This document shows, piece after piece, positions 33,708 to 41,732 of a stretch of DNA of 64,000 nt. Origin of the DNA: Peribacillus muralis (GTDB taxonomy: Bacteria > Bacillota > Bacilli > Bacillales > DSM-1321); NCBI RefSeq assembly GCF_001439925.1, contig NZ_LMBV01000018.1, positions 16,872 to 80,871 on the forward strand, read 5' to 3'. The notes under the pieces were generated by a model. The model searched no databases, was not told the DNA's origin, and was given only the letters and a program-made list of their open reading frames with translations. The position numbers were made by a program, and so were the translations under genes. Numbering within the stretch: the first letter of the stretch is position 1; each line of letters begins with the position of its first letter.

Positions 33708-33992
33708 GTTACCTTCTTTCTGAATTTTAGTAGATTTCTAACAAAATACTCCTAAAACATGAATGGTGCTATGACAAAGCCTTTATGATAGCCCTTACAT
33801 TTAATTCATCCATTAAAACTTTCACTATTACATAAAGAAGAAATACGGACAAATGCTGATTTGTTTAGGGCTTACCGCCTCTACTAAATAAAAATCGTCT
33901 CGCGAAATTAAACCAGAAGGTGAACAAACTTTCTTTATTTTGACTCTTTGGAAAATGTGGGATGGTACTTTTCTTTTAATATAGTGAAACTA

Positions 33993-35267
33993 CTAACCTC
34001 TAGGTTTTTCTTTTAAACGGTTATAATATTCATCAATATTAATGGATTGTCCCTGTTTTAACCTTGACTCTTCAGCAGCAAATGCCATTAGGTGACTTCT
34101 TACGGAAGCAAGGGCGGAAGAAACACTATCTTGTTCATTTCCGTATTGAATTTCTCTCAAGAATGTCCTAATGATGCTTTTATCTCCACCACCATGTCCA
34201 CCAATGGGAATATCAAATTTTATTACCGTTTCATGCTTAGTGAGAAAATTAAAGATCGAAATACTATTTTCCTCCATATTTCCACGTATTTCTCCTTTTG
34301 TTCCCATTATTTGAACAATACGTGTTTGCTCCCTTGTAAATCCGCACATACTAAACGTCGCTGTTGCTCCATCCTCGAATTCCATATTTACAACTTGATG
34401 ATCCACTACATTATTATCTGAGCGATATACGCATTTTCCATATGGAGTTTCATTCAATGCTTTTATGATTCCCTCATTCGTATAATCTTCTGTAAATTTC
34501 CTTGCCCATCCTTTTCCTTCACCAAGATAATACCTTCCAGCATGATATGGACATTCATGTTCAGCAGGACAGCCATCTAAACATCTGTTCGGCGCGCCAG
34601 TTGGTGCATTGTCTTCCTTAAAATGCATAAGCGAACCATATGAACTAACTCGTTTACATTCCTTGCCTATCACAAATGAAATAATATCCATATCATGACA
34701 TGACTTTTGCAAAATCATCGGACTTGTTCTTTCTTTATTATTCCAATTACCACGTACAAAGCTATGCGACATATGCATGACTTCTACATTTTCATTTAAT
34801 TGCAGCGATACTACCTCACCAATTTCCCCTGAGGAAATAACCTTTTTAATCGTTGCCCAAAATTCTGTATACCTCAATACATGACATATTGTAAGATGTC
34901 GATTATACTTTTGGGCTGCTTGTTCCATCGCTATGCATTCCATTGGATCCGGGGACATAGGCTTTTCCAGCAGAACATGATAGCCCAGTTCCAGTGCTTT
35001 CATGGTCGGTTTAAAGTGATTGCGATCAAGTGTACATATAATAGCAATATCTGCAATTTTTCTTTCTAGATTGAAAACATCTTCCCACGACTCATAACAA
35101 TTTTCGTTAGAAATATTATGTTCTTGTTGAAATTTAATTCTTCTTTCTTTATATGGCTCTGCCACACCTGTGATTTTTAATTCATTAGGATAATCCAGGG
35201 CATATGGTGCATATGCTCTTACCCCTCTGTCACCTGCTCCGATAATAATTGCTGTCATTTGTTTCAT
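33993..35267 (-). CDS. Gfo/Idh/MocA family oxidoreductase with cysteine cluster
   Basis: 424 residues. NAD-binding ATAIIIGAGDRGVRAYAPYA near the start (residues 5-24), the EKP motif in GYHVLLEKPMSPDP, and a DxxxH-like SCHDMDIISFVIGK. An unusual insert RCLDGCPAEHECPYHAGRYYLG (about 227-248) has three cysteines and histidines and may bind metal. Located between the LacI regulator and the transporter. Could epimerise or oxidise a sugar, or act as an NAD-dependent glycosidase of the kind seen in GH109 and related families. No signal peptide, so cytosolic. Confidence 0.82.
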   Translation of the reverse strand: MKQMTAIIIGAGDRGVRAYAPYALDYPNELKITGVAEPYKERRIKFQQEHNISNENCYESWEDVFNLERKIADIAIICTLDRNHFKPTMKALELGYHVLLEKPMSPDPMECIAMEQAAQKYNRHLTICHVLRYTEFWATIKKVISSGEIGEVVSLQLNENVEVMHMSHSFVRGNWNNKERTSPMILQKSCHDMDIISFVIGKECKRVSSYGSLMHFKEDNAPTGAPNRCLDGCPAEHECPYHAGRYYLGEGKGWARKFTEDYTNEGIIKALNETPYGKCVYRSDNNVVDHQVVNMEFEDGATATFSMCGFTREQTRIVQIMGTKGEIRGNMEENSISIFNFLTKHETVIKFDIPIGGHGGGDKSIIRTFLREIQYGNEQDSVSSALASVRSHLMAFAAEESRLKQGQSINIDEYYNRLKEKPRG

Positions 35268-35302
35268 GTTTTACCCACCTAGCCTCCGTTTTCCTATTTT
35301 AC

Positions 35303-35318
35303 TCCAAACGTTTTCCAA
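35303..35318 (-). promoter_or_regulatory. LacI-type operator before the oxidoreductase gene
   Basis: TTGGAAAACGTTTGGA (minus) is an imperfect palindrome with central CG, immediately 5' of a TAAAAT -10-like sequence and 36 bp before the start codon. Likely site for the LacI protein encoded just upstream. Confidence 0.55.
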
Positions 35319-35333
35319 CAATTTTTAAAAAAA

Positions 35334-35348
35334 GAACCGCTTAGGTTC
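35334..35348 (-). terminator. Terminator overlapping the lacI-family stop codon
   Basis: GAACC/GGTTC stem with 5-nt loop, then seven Ts on the minus strand. The TAA at 35341-35343 lies in the loop, so the regulator gene ends in its own terminator and the oxidoreductase gene needs another promoter. Confidence 0.7.
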
Positions 35349-36390
35349 GTTTTATATTAGATGATTCCCGAAGGACTAATTCAAATGGCAATATGATCTT
35401 CATCGGAAGCTTAATCTTCGCTTCTACCATTTCCATGATAGTTTTAGCTGCTATTCTTCCCATTTCATATTTAGGAATTTCTACCGTCGAAAGCTGTGGC
35501 GACGAATATTTACCCATTTCAATATTATCAACTCCAAAGAAGGCGATATCCTCTGGAATTCTAAGTTTATTTTCTCTGACAGCTCTCATCGCAGGGATGG
35601 CCATCAAGTCACTCGCACAAACCATTGCTGTTGGGACATGTAATGGTTTTCTTTTAAGCAAACTTTTCATTTTCTCAAAGCTATTTTCCATTTTCCACTG
35701 TGTATTGATTACCCATTCAGATTGGATGGCAAGCCCGGCTTCTTCCATGGCATATTGAAAACCTTTAAAACGATGTTCAGCATACAAATCTTCAAAAGAT
35801 TGATTAACACCTCCACCAATAAAACCTATTTCCTGGTGACCTTGACTAATTAAGTACTGAACCACCATTTTAATGGCTTCCTCGCGATTGTAGTCGACAA
35901 TCGCTATATTTTTATCCGTATAATAAAAGTCCAAACCTACTATAGGTATATTTTGTTGAATATATTCGATAATGCTGTCATTAATCTTATCGATAAGAAG
36001 CAGTCCTTCTATCCCCGAATCATGTATAATCTTAAGAAGTAGCGTCTCGTTTTCAAGTTCATCTCTGGTAATACTAATTAAGTTGTAATCATTTTCTAGT
36101 AATACATCACGAATACCTGTATAAATATTTGCAAAGTAAGGGTTAACTTCCGCTTGTTTTGGATTGGCTACCCATCCAATTTTCATTGTTCTTATGTTAT
36201 TCTTCTCTTGCTTGTTGGCAACTAAATTTCGAGCATGCTGATTTGGTATATACCCTAACTCCTTAACAACCTCCCAAATTTTTTCTTTTGTTTCCTTGTT
36301 AACATTACGAGTCTGATCATTTTGTATTACTCTCGAAACAGTAGAAATAGAAACACCTACACGTTCAGCAATATCCTTTAATCTGATCAC
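35341..36390 (-). CDS. LacI family transcriptional regulator
   Basis: 349 residues. LacI helix-turn-helix at residues 2-25 (RLKDIAERVGVSISTVSRVI, hinge GYIPNQHARNLV), then a periplasmic-binding-like effector domain (WVANPKQAEVNPYFANIYTG; AFFGVDNIEMGKYSSPQLSTVEIP). Likely senses a sugar or sugar phosphate of the island and acts on the operators at 35303 and near 36418. Upstream promoter at 36634 shares the GntR motif, placing it under the second regulator. Confidence 0.92.
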   Translation of the reverse strand: MIRLKDIAERVGVSISTVSRVIQNDQTRNVNKETKEKIWEVVKELGYIPNQHARNLVANKQEKNNIRTMKIGWVANPKQAEVNPYFANIYTGIRDVLLENDYNLISITRDELENETLLLKIIHDSGIEGLLLIDKINDSIIEYIQQNIPIVGLDFYYTDKNIAIVDYNREEAIKMVVQYLISQGHQEIGFIGGGVNQSFEDLYAEHRFKGFQYAMEEAGLAIQSEWVINTQWKMENSFEKMKSLLKRKPLHVPTAMVCASDLMAIPAMRAVRENKLRIPEDIAFFGVDNIEMGKYSSPQLSTVEIPKYEMGRIAAKTIMEMVEAKIKLPMKIILPFELVLRESSNIKRT

Positions 36391-36417
36391 TAATAAAACA
36401 CCTCTTAATTATGTAGT

Positions 36418-36467
36418 TAAGCGCTTTCTTATAAAGGATAACAAAAATTTTTATTCTTTATAAGAAA
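36418..36467 (-). promoter_or_regulatory. Operator-like site and 12-bp inverted repeat in the lacI leader
   Basis: AGTTAAGCGCTTTCTT (36417-36432) has the AAGCGCTT core of cre/LacI-type sites. It overlaps one arm of a perfect 12-bp inverted repeat TTTCTTATAAAG (36425-36436) / CTTTATAAGAAA (36456-36467), which could fold in the RNA leader 35 bp before the start codon. Confidence 0.55.
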
Positions 36468-36633
36468 AACTTTTTGAATATTTTTAATGTTTTAAGAGTG
36501 GTTTTATTCTGTTCCAAAGCATACTCTTTTTCGTTTAAAAGAGAATGGGTTGTAGGTACAAGATAGATTAAAAAAAGAATTCAAAAACACTGTCGACAAT
36601 GAATTTATTTGACAGAAAATTATGACTAAAGTA

Positions 36634-36669
36634 AATATACACCCCATCCATTAACCTGTCAACCCAACA
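36634..36669 (-). promoter_or_regulatory. Promoter of the LacI gene with shared GntR-type motif
   Basis: Minus strand -35 TTGACA (36657-36662), 17-bp spacer, -10 TATATT (36634-36639). The -35 is embedded in TTGTTGGGTTGAC, reverse of the shared 12-mer gtcaacccaaca (36658-36669). Confidence 0.75.
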
Positions 36670-36746
36670 ACTTAAATATAAAAAAAATACACAATGATTT
36701 TTTTTTTCCATGATAGCAGTTGTTTAGCAAGAGTTGAAATAAAAAA

Positions 36747-36770
36747 ACTCATAGACACATTGCCATGAGT
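36747..36770 (-). terminator. Terminator of the gntR gene
   Basis: ACTCAT/ATGAGT stem, loop of 12, TTTTTTT on the minus strand; 11 bp after the stop codon. Its 3' arm CTATGAGTTTTT matches the hairpin at 30410. Confidence 0.75.
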
Positions 36771-36780
36771 GATTCAAACT

Positions 36781-37512
36781 TTATGTTAGTTCCGTGTAAA
36801 AGCGGCAACGATCGCCTCGTACAATGGATATGCAAAATTCAACAGGCATTCCACTGATATCATAGGCTGTTCGTTCAAGCAACAGCGCTGGACGACCTTC
36901 TTCCGTTTGAAGATACTCACTTTCTTCAGCACGAATGAGCACAGGTTCAAATGCCTCTTTTGCTCTGGTTACTATAATATTAAATTGTTGTGAAAATAAA
37001 TCATATAATGAAATTTCGCCAACTTTTTTAAGTTGCTCCGCATCTGAAATCACGCTTTTCGGGATGAAAGATGACTCCAGAATATACGGTTCATCGTCGG
37101 CACAACGAAGGCGTTTCATTTCAATGACATTATCATCTTCTTCAAGCAGCAGCGCTTCCCTAATTTTTGCCGTTGATTTAACTTCCTCTATTTTTAGAAT
37201 GATATCTTTAGGATTCATTCCTTTTTCTTTTAATACCTTGCTAAAGCTGTAAAACCCCATCAATGACTGTTGCAATTTTGGTTTTGCCACAAAGGTACCT
37301 TTTCCTTGGATTCGGTAAAGGATGCCTTCCTGTACTAGCTCTTCGATTGCTTTTTTTGCTGTGTTTCGGCTCACACCGAATTGGTCCATTAATTGATTTT
37401 CAGATGGGATTTTGTCGCCATGCGTCCATTTCCCTTTTTCAATGGAACCTTTCAGCCTCTCCATTAATTGGTGATAAAGAGGAATTACACTTTCGTGCTG
37501 AAGTGGTTTCAT
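36781..37512 (-). CDS. GntR family regulator, HutC/UTRA type
   Basis: 243 residues from ATG 37512; ATGs at 37545 and 37533 are in frame, but the first is only about 5 nt from the predicted transcription start. Winged helix DKIPSENQLMDQFGVSRNTAKKAIEELVQEGILYRIQGKGTFV (residues 30-75) and a UTRA ligand domain (DNVIEMKRLRCADDEPYILESSF; MPVEFCISIVRGDRCRF). UTRA proteins such as NagR/DasR bind amino-sugar phosphates, which fits the AgaS pathway. It heads the island and its own promoter carries the shared motif. Confidence 0.9.
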   Translation of the reverse strand: MKPLQHESVIPLYHQLMERLKGSIEKGKWTHGDKIPSENQLMDQFGVSRNTAKKAIEELVQEGILYRIQGKGTFVAKPKLQQSLMGFYSFSKVLKEKGMNPKDIILKIEEVKSTAKIREALLLEEDDNVIEMKRLRCADDEPYILESSFIPKSVISDAEQLKKVGEISLYDLFSQQFNIIVTRAKEAFEPVLIRAEESEYLQTEEGRPALLLERTAYDISGMPVEFCISIVRGDRCRFYTELT

Positions 37513-37556
37513 TATAATAAGCCTACCTTCCATCCATACTAACATTCCTATAACAA

Positions 37557-37591
37557 ATTATATCATCGACACTTATAGTGTCAACCCAACA
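37557..37591 (-). promoter_or_regulatory. gntR promoter with shared motif
   Basis: Minus strand -35 TTGACA (37579-37584), 16-bp spacer, -10 TATAAT (37557-37562). gtcaacccaaca at 37580-37591; flanks acttatagtgt/acccaacaagt form an imperfect dyad (8 of 11). Predicts autoregulation. Confidence 0.75.
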
Positions 37592-37847
37592 AGTAAAGTT
37601 GACCTAGGCATTATTACTTGTTGATTCGATGAATTCTGATTTGATTTGCCACAAGCTTTTAACCAGTTGTAGCTTACCTAACTCGCTCTTTCTCTTATTT
37701 TTTCTAAGCGTTATCATACTCTCCCCGAAGTGTTTCATTTGCTCACACACTCCACTTCTCAAGATGATGCACCTTAATTTTTCCGGCGGTTATTGGTGTC
37801 ACGCTTGGATCCTCACACCTATATACCGGATACTATCTAAAGTTTCC

Positions 37848-38330
37848 TTAACCTAAAGCTAAATGGAAAACTAACTCTTCCCCGTCTTGCCCTTTAAATC
37901 TGTATCCCTTATCAACGAATCCAGCCTTTTTATATAAATTGATCGCTGGAATGTTCGTATGATGCACGGTCAGAATTACCTCATCTTTATCAGGATGATT
38001 TCGTTTAATCATATCAGGCAAGACTTTTAAAGCTTTAAAAGCTAACCCCATTTTTTGATGACGTGAATCCAAGGAGAATGATTTAAGTAGAATGGCGTTC
38101 TCATTATGTGTATATTGATTTCCTGCCTTATCGGTATATAGCGCTAAACAGCCTACTAAATCAGCGTTAAATACTATCATCATCGGAAGATTATGCTTAT
38201 CCCTCCTGAAGTCTTCAATGACTTTCAAAGGCAGCGAAGTATAAATTGCTTGCTCCATAGGTAAACAATAATCGTTCAGCGCTGCAATATCCTTTTCCAT
38301 GAAAGGCCTTATCACTAACCCCGTTCCCAT
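37848..38330 (-). CDS. GNAT family N-acetyltransferase
   Basis: 160 residues. GNAT fold with the acetyl-CoA loop in SLDSRHQKMGLAFKALKVLPDMI (R/Q-x-x-G-x-A pattern, about residue 98) and NIPAINLYKKAGFVDKGYRFKG at the end. Cytosolic acetyl transfer to an unknown amine or protein. Single gene, no obvious terminator; the island promoter lies beyond its 3' end. Confidence 0.85.
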   Translation of the reverse strand: MGTGLVIRPFMEKDIAALNDYCLPMEQAIYTSLPLKVIEDFRRDKHNLPMMIVFNADLVGCLALYTDKAGNQYTHNENAILLKSFSLDSRHQKMGLAFKALKVLPDMIKRNHPDKDEVILTVHHTNIPAINLYKKAGFVDKGYRFKGQDGEELVFHLALG

Positions 38331-38469
38331 GCCCTCACCACCACATCCATAATTTTTAAAAAAACTGATAATTCTATATTACCAGATATTAAAAGTAACC
38401 ATCCATACACCATTGATGAATTCCCAGAATTTTATTAAAAGAATTGAAAGTGGGAAACTCCTAAAGCAA

Positions 38470-38590
38470 GTACCAGTGGAATGGAAGGAGCGCACTCCTG
38501 CTTAGAAATGTGCGTCTACGTGTGACCCCGCAGGCGCAAGTCAAGGAGACTAACGGACCCCGGATAAGCGAGTCCCTGCAGTGCAATGAA
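38470..38590. repeat. Dispersed GC-rich repeat, copy 2
   Basis: gaatggaaggagcgcactcc, ccgcaggcgcaagtcaagg, ggataagcgagtccctgcag, cagtgcaatgaaac. Inverted relative to copy 1 at 3896. Confidence 0.65.
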
Positions 38591-38607
38591 ACGGTCTAAG
38601 GTACAGT

Positions 38608-38790
38608 TACTCATGAATTTAGCCATTTTACTCGCGAGTTCGGGTTTTGCATGAAATTTGAGGCCGTTTCTCGTAAACTTCGCGCTTTTCACACGCAATT
38701 GGGGTCGTTTCTCGCCGCTACATGCACGTTACTCGCGAATTTAACCACTTTACTCGCGAGTTTGACACTTTTACTCGCGAGTTAAGGCTT
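38608..38790. repeat. Degenerate tandem array, about 21 bp unit with TTACTCGCGAGTT core
   Basis: About nine units; best ones read TTTACTCGCGAGTTTGACAC (38751-38770) and neighbours. Each unit carries a CGCG-centred palindrome ACTCGCGAGT in good copies. Flanked by dispersed repeats on both sides. No ORF. Confidence 0.8.
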
Positions 38791-38812
38791 AGCATCGAAA
38801 TTAAAGTGGATT

Positions 38813-38915
38813 AAATGGAAATAGCGATTCTCCTACGAGAAATGCGCGTATCGCAGGCTTCTGATCACGGACCTCCTCTGGATAAGCGAGCCCCGCCTGC
38901 AGTGCAATGAAACAG
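38813..38915. repeat. Dispersed GC-rich repeat, copy 3
   Basis: Shares gattctcctacgagaaatg, ggacctcctctggataagcg and cctgcagtgcaatgaaac with copy 2; more diverged in the middle. Confidence 0.6.
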
Positions 38916-38964
38916 TCAATATCCATGCACCAAAACTGTGATTATAAGTAATTCTACGTTTTCA

Positions 38965-39022
38965 CGCATAGTGGAATGGAACGGAAGGCGCGAGACTCCT
39001 GCGGGAAATGCGGTTAAGCTGG
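38965..39022. repeat. Dispersed GC-rich repeat, truncated copy 4
   Basis: tggaatggaacggaaggcgc then gagactcctgcgggaaatgc; the element stops a few bases before the ydhK stop codon. Confidence 0.6.
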
Positions 39023-39028
39023 TGCCAA

Positions 39029-39601
39029 TTATTCAACAGCTGATAATTCACTTTCCGTTACCCATTTATGATTCTTCACTTTCTCTCCTCCAGAAGTCGG
39101 CGTGAAATCAACCATGTACACTGTCGTATTTTCTGCCGTTTCGATATGAGCTACCGCACCATTCATCCCTTTCATATGTGACGCATTTATGATAACCTCA
39201 GCTCCCGATTCATACGGTTTCTCGCCTGCATCTTTTATCTCTTCTTGAATGATCCATTTATGATTTTCGACTTTTTCCCCTCCGGTTGTAGGTGTATACG
39301 AAATAGAGTAAGCCGTCGTATCATAAGCACCCACTATTGTTGCTTCTGCCCCCTTCATGCTTTCCATATGAGCGGATTCGATAATCACTTGACTTCCAAC
39401 TTCATAGGTTGGATTTTCTGCAGCTTTCAATTCTTCAGGAACATCTTCTGAGCCAGAATGATTCATGTCCATTTCACTATGTTCGCCTTCTCCTTTATGT
39501 TCCTTGTCTTTATTTTCGCTGTTGGAACATGCGCCAAGGACTAAGAGCAGCGCTGCTAATAAAGCTAAAACGTTTGGCATTTTTGTTTTTGCATTCAGCA
39601 T
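39029..39601 (-). CDS. ydhK: YdhK-type lipoprotein with two DUF1541 repeats
   Basis: 190 residues. Lipobox VLGACS (Cys about 25), a Glu/His/Met-rich linker (EHKGEGEHSEMDMNHSG), then two copies of the DUF1541 repeat, each starting with a HM-x-M-x-GA motif (SAHMESMKGAEATIVGAYDT and ASHMKGMNGAVAHIETAENT) and ending GGEKV(E/K)NHKW. Surface-anchored; the His/Met residues suggest metal, perhaps copper, binding. Matches B. subtilis YdhK as I recall it. Strong AAGGAGG. Confidence 0.9.
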   Translation of the reverse strand: MLNAKTKMPNVLALLAALLLVLGACSNSENKDKEHKGEGEHSEMDMNHSGSEDVPEELKAAENPTYEVGSQVIIESAHMESMKGAEATIVGAYDTTAYSISYTPTTGGEKVENHKWIIQEEIKDAGEKPYESGAEVIINASHMKGMNGAVAHIETAENTTVYMVDFTPTSGGEKVKNHKWVTESELSAVE

Positions 39602-39763
39602 ATTAAAACCTCCTTACGTATTTACATCAATCGTACCAATTAAATATGCAAAAATTATGGAGTGCACTCGTGTGAAAAAATGAAGCCAGGCATGCCTGTT
39701 ATGCGTTTAGTTTTTCCCTTTTATGATTGTGCCCAGACCTTGTTCTCTTAAAATCCATATGAA

Positions 39764-39808
39764 AAAAAGACGAATTTCCTATTTTACAATAGAAAAATCG
39801 TCTTTTTT
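39764..39808. terminator. Bidirectional terminator
   Basis: aaaaaagacgaatttc... paired with ...aaatcgtctttttt, interrupted by small mismatches, poly-A and poly-T at the edges. Probably ends the transcript of the gene at 40003, about 195 bp upstream on the minus strand. Confidence 0.65.
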
Positions 39809-40002
39809 GCTTAAACGTCATCTTGCTTTTTTGGCTAACCAAGTAATAGCATTATTTTCTATTCACTCAGAACAGGAAATTATTTTTTTCGATTATTCGT
39901 TCCGTTAACCTACCACTGCTTATGTAATGTAAAAACAGGCTAAATGATTTTACTAAGCTTGGTCGCATATCTTGGGAACCTTTTTTTGTCCCAATATTTC
40001 CC

Positions 40003-40629
40003 CTATTCAATGGCTTTCGTTTGCTCTATCTTCTCTCTGATGCTCGAAAGATTCATTGATGAGTGCTGTGAATAATCCCTGCCGATGGACTTGAATAAAC
40101 CCTTCGTTATGGCCATCAATAAAATTTTGGTATGCTCTTCCGCTATCAAAGATTTATATGGAAGCCTTGAATCCACTTGAGCCCCACCGATTTTATCAGC
40201 CGTTTCCTTAATGAAGTCGATGATGGTCATTTCATGAAGTTTTCCTTCCATTCTGTTTTTGAAGATGACTTGGTTTCTCCACGCAACTAGGTCAATTCTC
40301 TGTTCAGTATAGTCGAAGAATTCTTCAGGAAGTTGCGCAAGACCGTCAACGCCTATTTGAATGCAATCTTTCACAGGGTACAATTTCGGGTTAGGATTGA
40401 TTTTCTTTATTAAGGATTGATCTATGGTGACTTTTTCCCTCTTTATTCTTGTATGTTTCGTTTCACCTAACATCAGTCTTAGCTGACCGGCGATTACGTT
40501 ATTGAATTCTTCCAATTCAAACAGTTCCACCAGCATGACACTATATTCCAGAATCGATATTGCTTCATCGAATTTTCGTTTCATGGTCGTGTTGGACCGG
40601 GAAAATACTAAACGATTGTTTCTTTCCAT
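40003..40629 (-). CDS. Hypothetical protein
   Basis: 208 residues from ATG 40629 (GAAAGGGGG, 8 bp); an ATG six codons earlier lacks a spaced site. Mixed charge, largely helical, no signal peptide or membrane segment. It contains YPVKDCIQIGVDGLAQLPEEFF and RLPYKSLIAEEHTKILLMAI but no catalytic or binding motif I recognise. AGC/GC content is like its neighbours. Cytosolic protein of unknown role. Confidence 0.65.
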   Translation of the reverse strand: MERNNRLVFSRSNTTMKRKFDEAISILEYSVMLVELFELEEFNNVIAGQLRLMLGETKHTRIKREKVTIDQSLIKKINPNPKLYPVKDCIQIGVDGLAQLPEEFFDYTEQRIDLVAWRNQVIFKNRMEGKLHEMTIIDFIKETADKIGGAQVDSRLPYKSLIAEEHTKILLMAITKGLFKSIGRDYSQHSSMNLSSIREKIEQTKAIE

Positions 40630-40771
40630 GCTCTTTCCCCCTTTCATTTTATCAATCTATCTTTTTTTATCAGCATTAGCTCTGCTGTTTCACCATCATC
40701 TTGTAAGTTTCAAATTAGCATTATTCATATTAAAAGGAAGCTACCGGTTCCCATTATTGAATGCACCCACT

Positions 40772-40803
40772 AAAAGACCGGCAAGGGTTGTCGACAGTCT
40801 TTT
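40772..40803 (-). terminator. Terminator of the arylamine NAT gene
   Basis: AAAAGAC/GTCTTTT outer stem with partly paired interior (ccggcaa/ttgtcga region), 33 bp after the stop codon. Confidence 0.5.
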
Positions 40804-40835
40804 AGTCGGCACGGTTGATCATTCAGTTATTTCTG

Positions 40836-41603
40836 CTACTTATCGAAATGTTGTTTCATCAACTCATTGAATCGCTTACCATCTATTTCTTCTCTCGTCA
40901 CTTTCCCATCGACCCATTGTGTAAAGGATGTCTCGGTTAAAGTGATGTTCCCCCTGTTTGTCAGGCGCGTAATTAATCGATGCTTGTTAAATGGCGATTG
41001 GGGATCTTCGCTGATGATCGTTTGAACCTCATTCAGTTCCGCTACATTTCCAACTGGATTGGTAGAATCAAAAGCATAGCCTATTTTCCAATCAGGATCT
41101 TTATATTTCAGCTTTAACTCAAGAATATAATTTCCATGTTCGGTGTTTTCCTTTTTTATCCTGAATTCACCATTTGGGGAAATGACGGTTTCCCCATTCA
41201 ATGGAACTGGTTTTAAGGGCAAATTCCCTCCAAATCCCGTATCGACTAAATACGTTTGGCCCTCATGATCCAAGAGAATGGCGACATGTGTTCTCCCGAT
41301 TGTCGTCCAGCCTTGATTGTAAATGACACCCCGGAACAAGGTCACTTCAAAATCATTATCAGCCAAGAAAAAATAAAGGGCCGCATTCAATTCATAACAT
41401 ACTCCCCCTTCATTTCTTACAAGCACTTTATTAATGATATTGTCTTTGTTGATGTCATTGATATTGGAGGAGATAATTGCCAAGTTTTCGAAAGGAATTG
41501 TTTTCGCTATCCTTTCAAGAATATCATCCAATCCTTCAAACGTCAGTTTTTCCCCTTCCTTGATGCCTATTCTTTTCCTGAATAATGCATTCAGATCATT
41601 CAT
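40836..41603 (-). CDS. Arylamine N-acetyltransferase
   Basis: 255 residues. Catalytic triad visible: Cys in RNEGGVCYELN (about residue 69), His in IGRTHVAILLD (about 106) and Asp in YLVDTGFGGNLPLKP (about 121). Transfers acetyl from acetyl-CoA to arylamines and hydrazines, in xenobiotic detoxification or secondary metabolism. Cytosolic, GGGAGG before ATG, probably a single gene. Confidence 0.92.
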   Translation of the reverse strand: MNDLNALFRKRIGIKEGEKLTFEGLDDILERIAKTIPFENLAIISSNINDINKDNIINKVLVRNEGGVCYELNAALYFFLADNDFEVTLFRGVIYNQGWTTIGRTHVAILLDHEGQTYLVDTGFGGNLPLKPVPLNGETVISPNGEFRIKKENTEHGNYILELKLKYKDPDWKIGYAFDSTNPVGNVAELNEVQTIISEDPQSPFNKHRLITRLTNRGNITLTETSFTQWVDGKVTREEIDGKRFNELMKQHFDK

Positions 41604-41732
41604 GCTGATTCCTCCCTTAAGTCAGCATCGCTAGATAGTTCCTGACTTTGTACATATTTATTAGCTTTGGCCTCATTTCATTCTTTCTGCAATAAATGAA
41701 AACGGGCGTTCCTAAAAACGCATTTGCAAGGA

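Noticed and set aside
38608..38790. CRISPR-like array
   Set aside because: Period about 21 bp with no distinct spacers and no cas genes; it is a degenerate tandem repeat.
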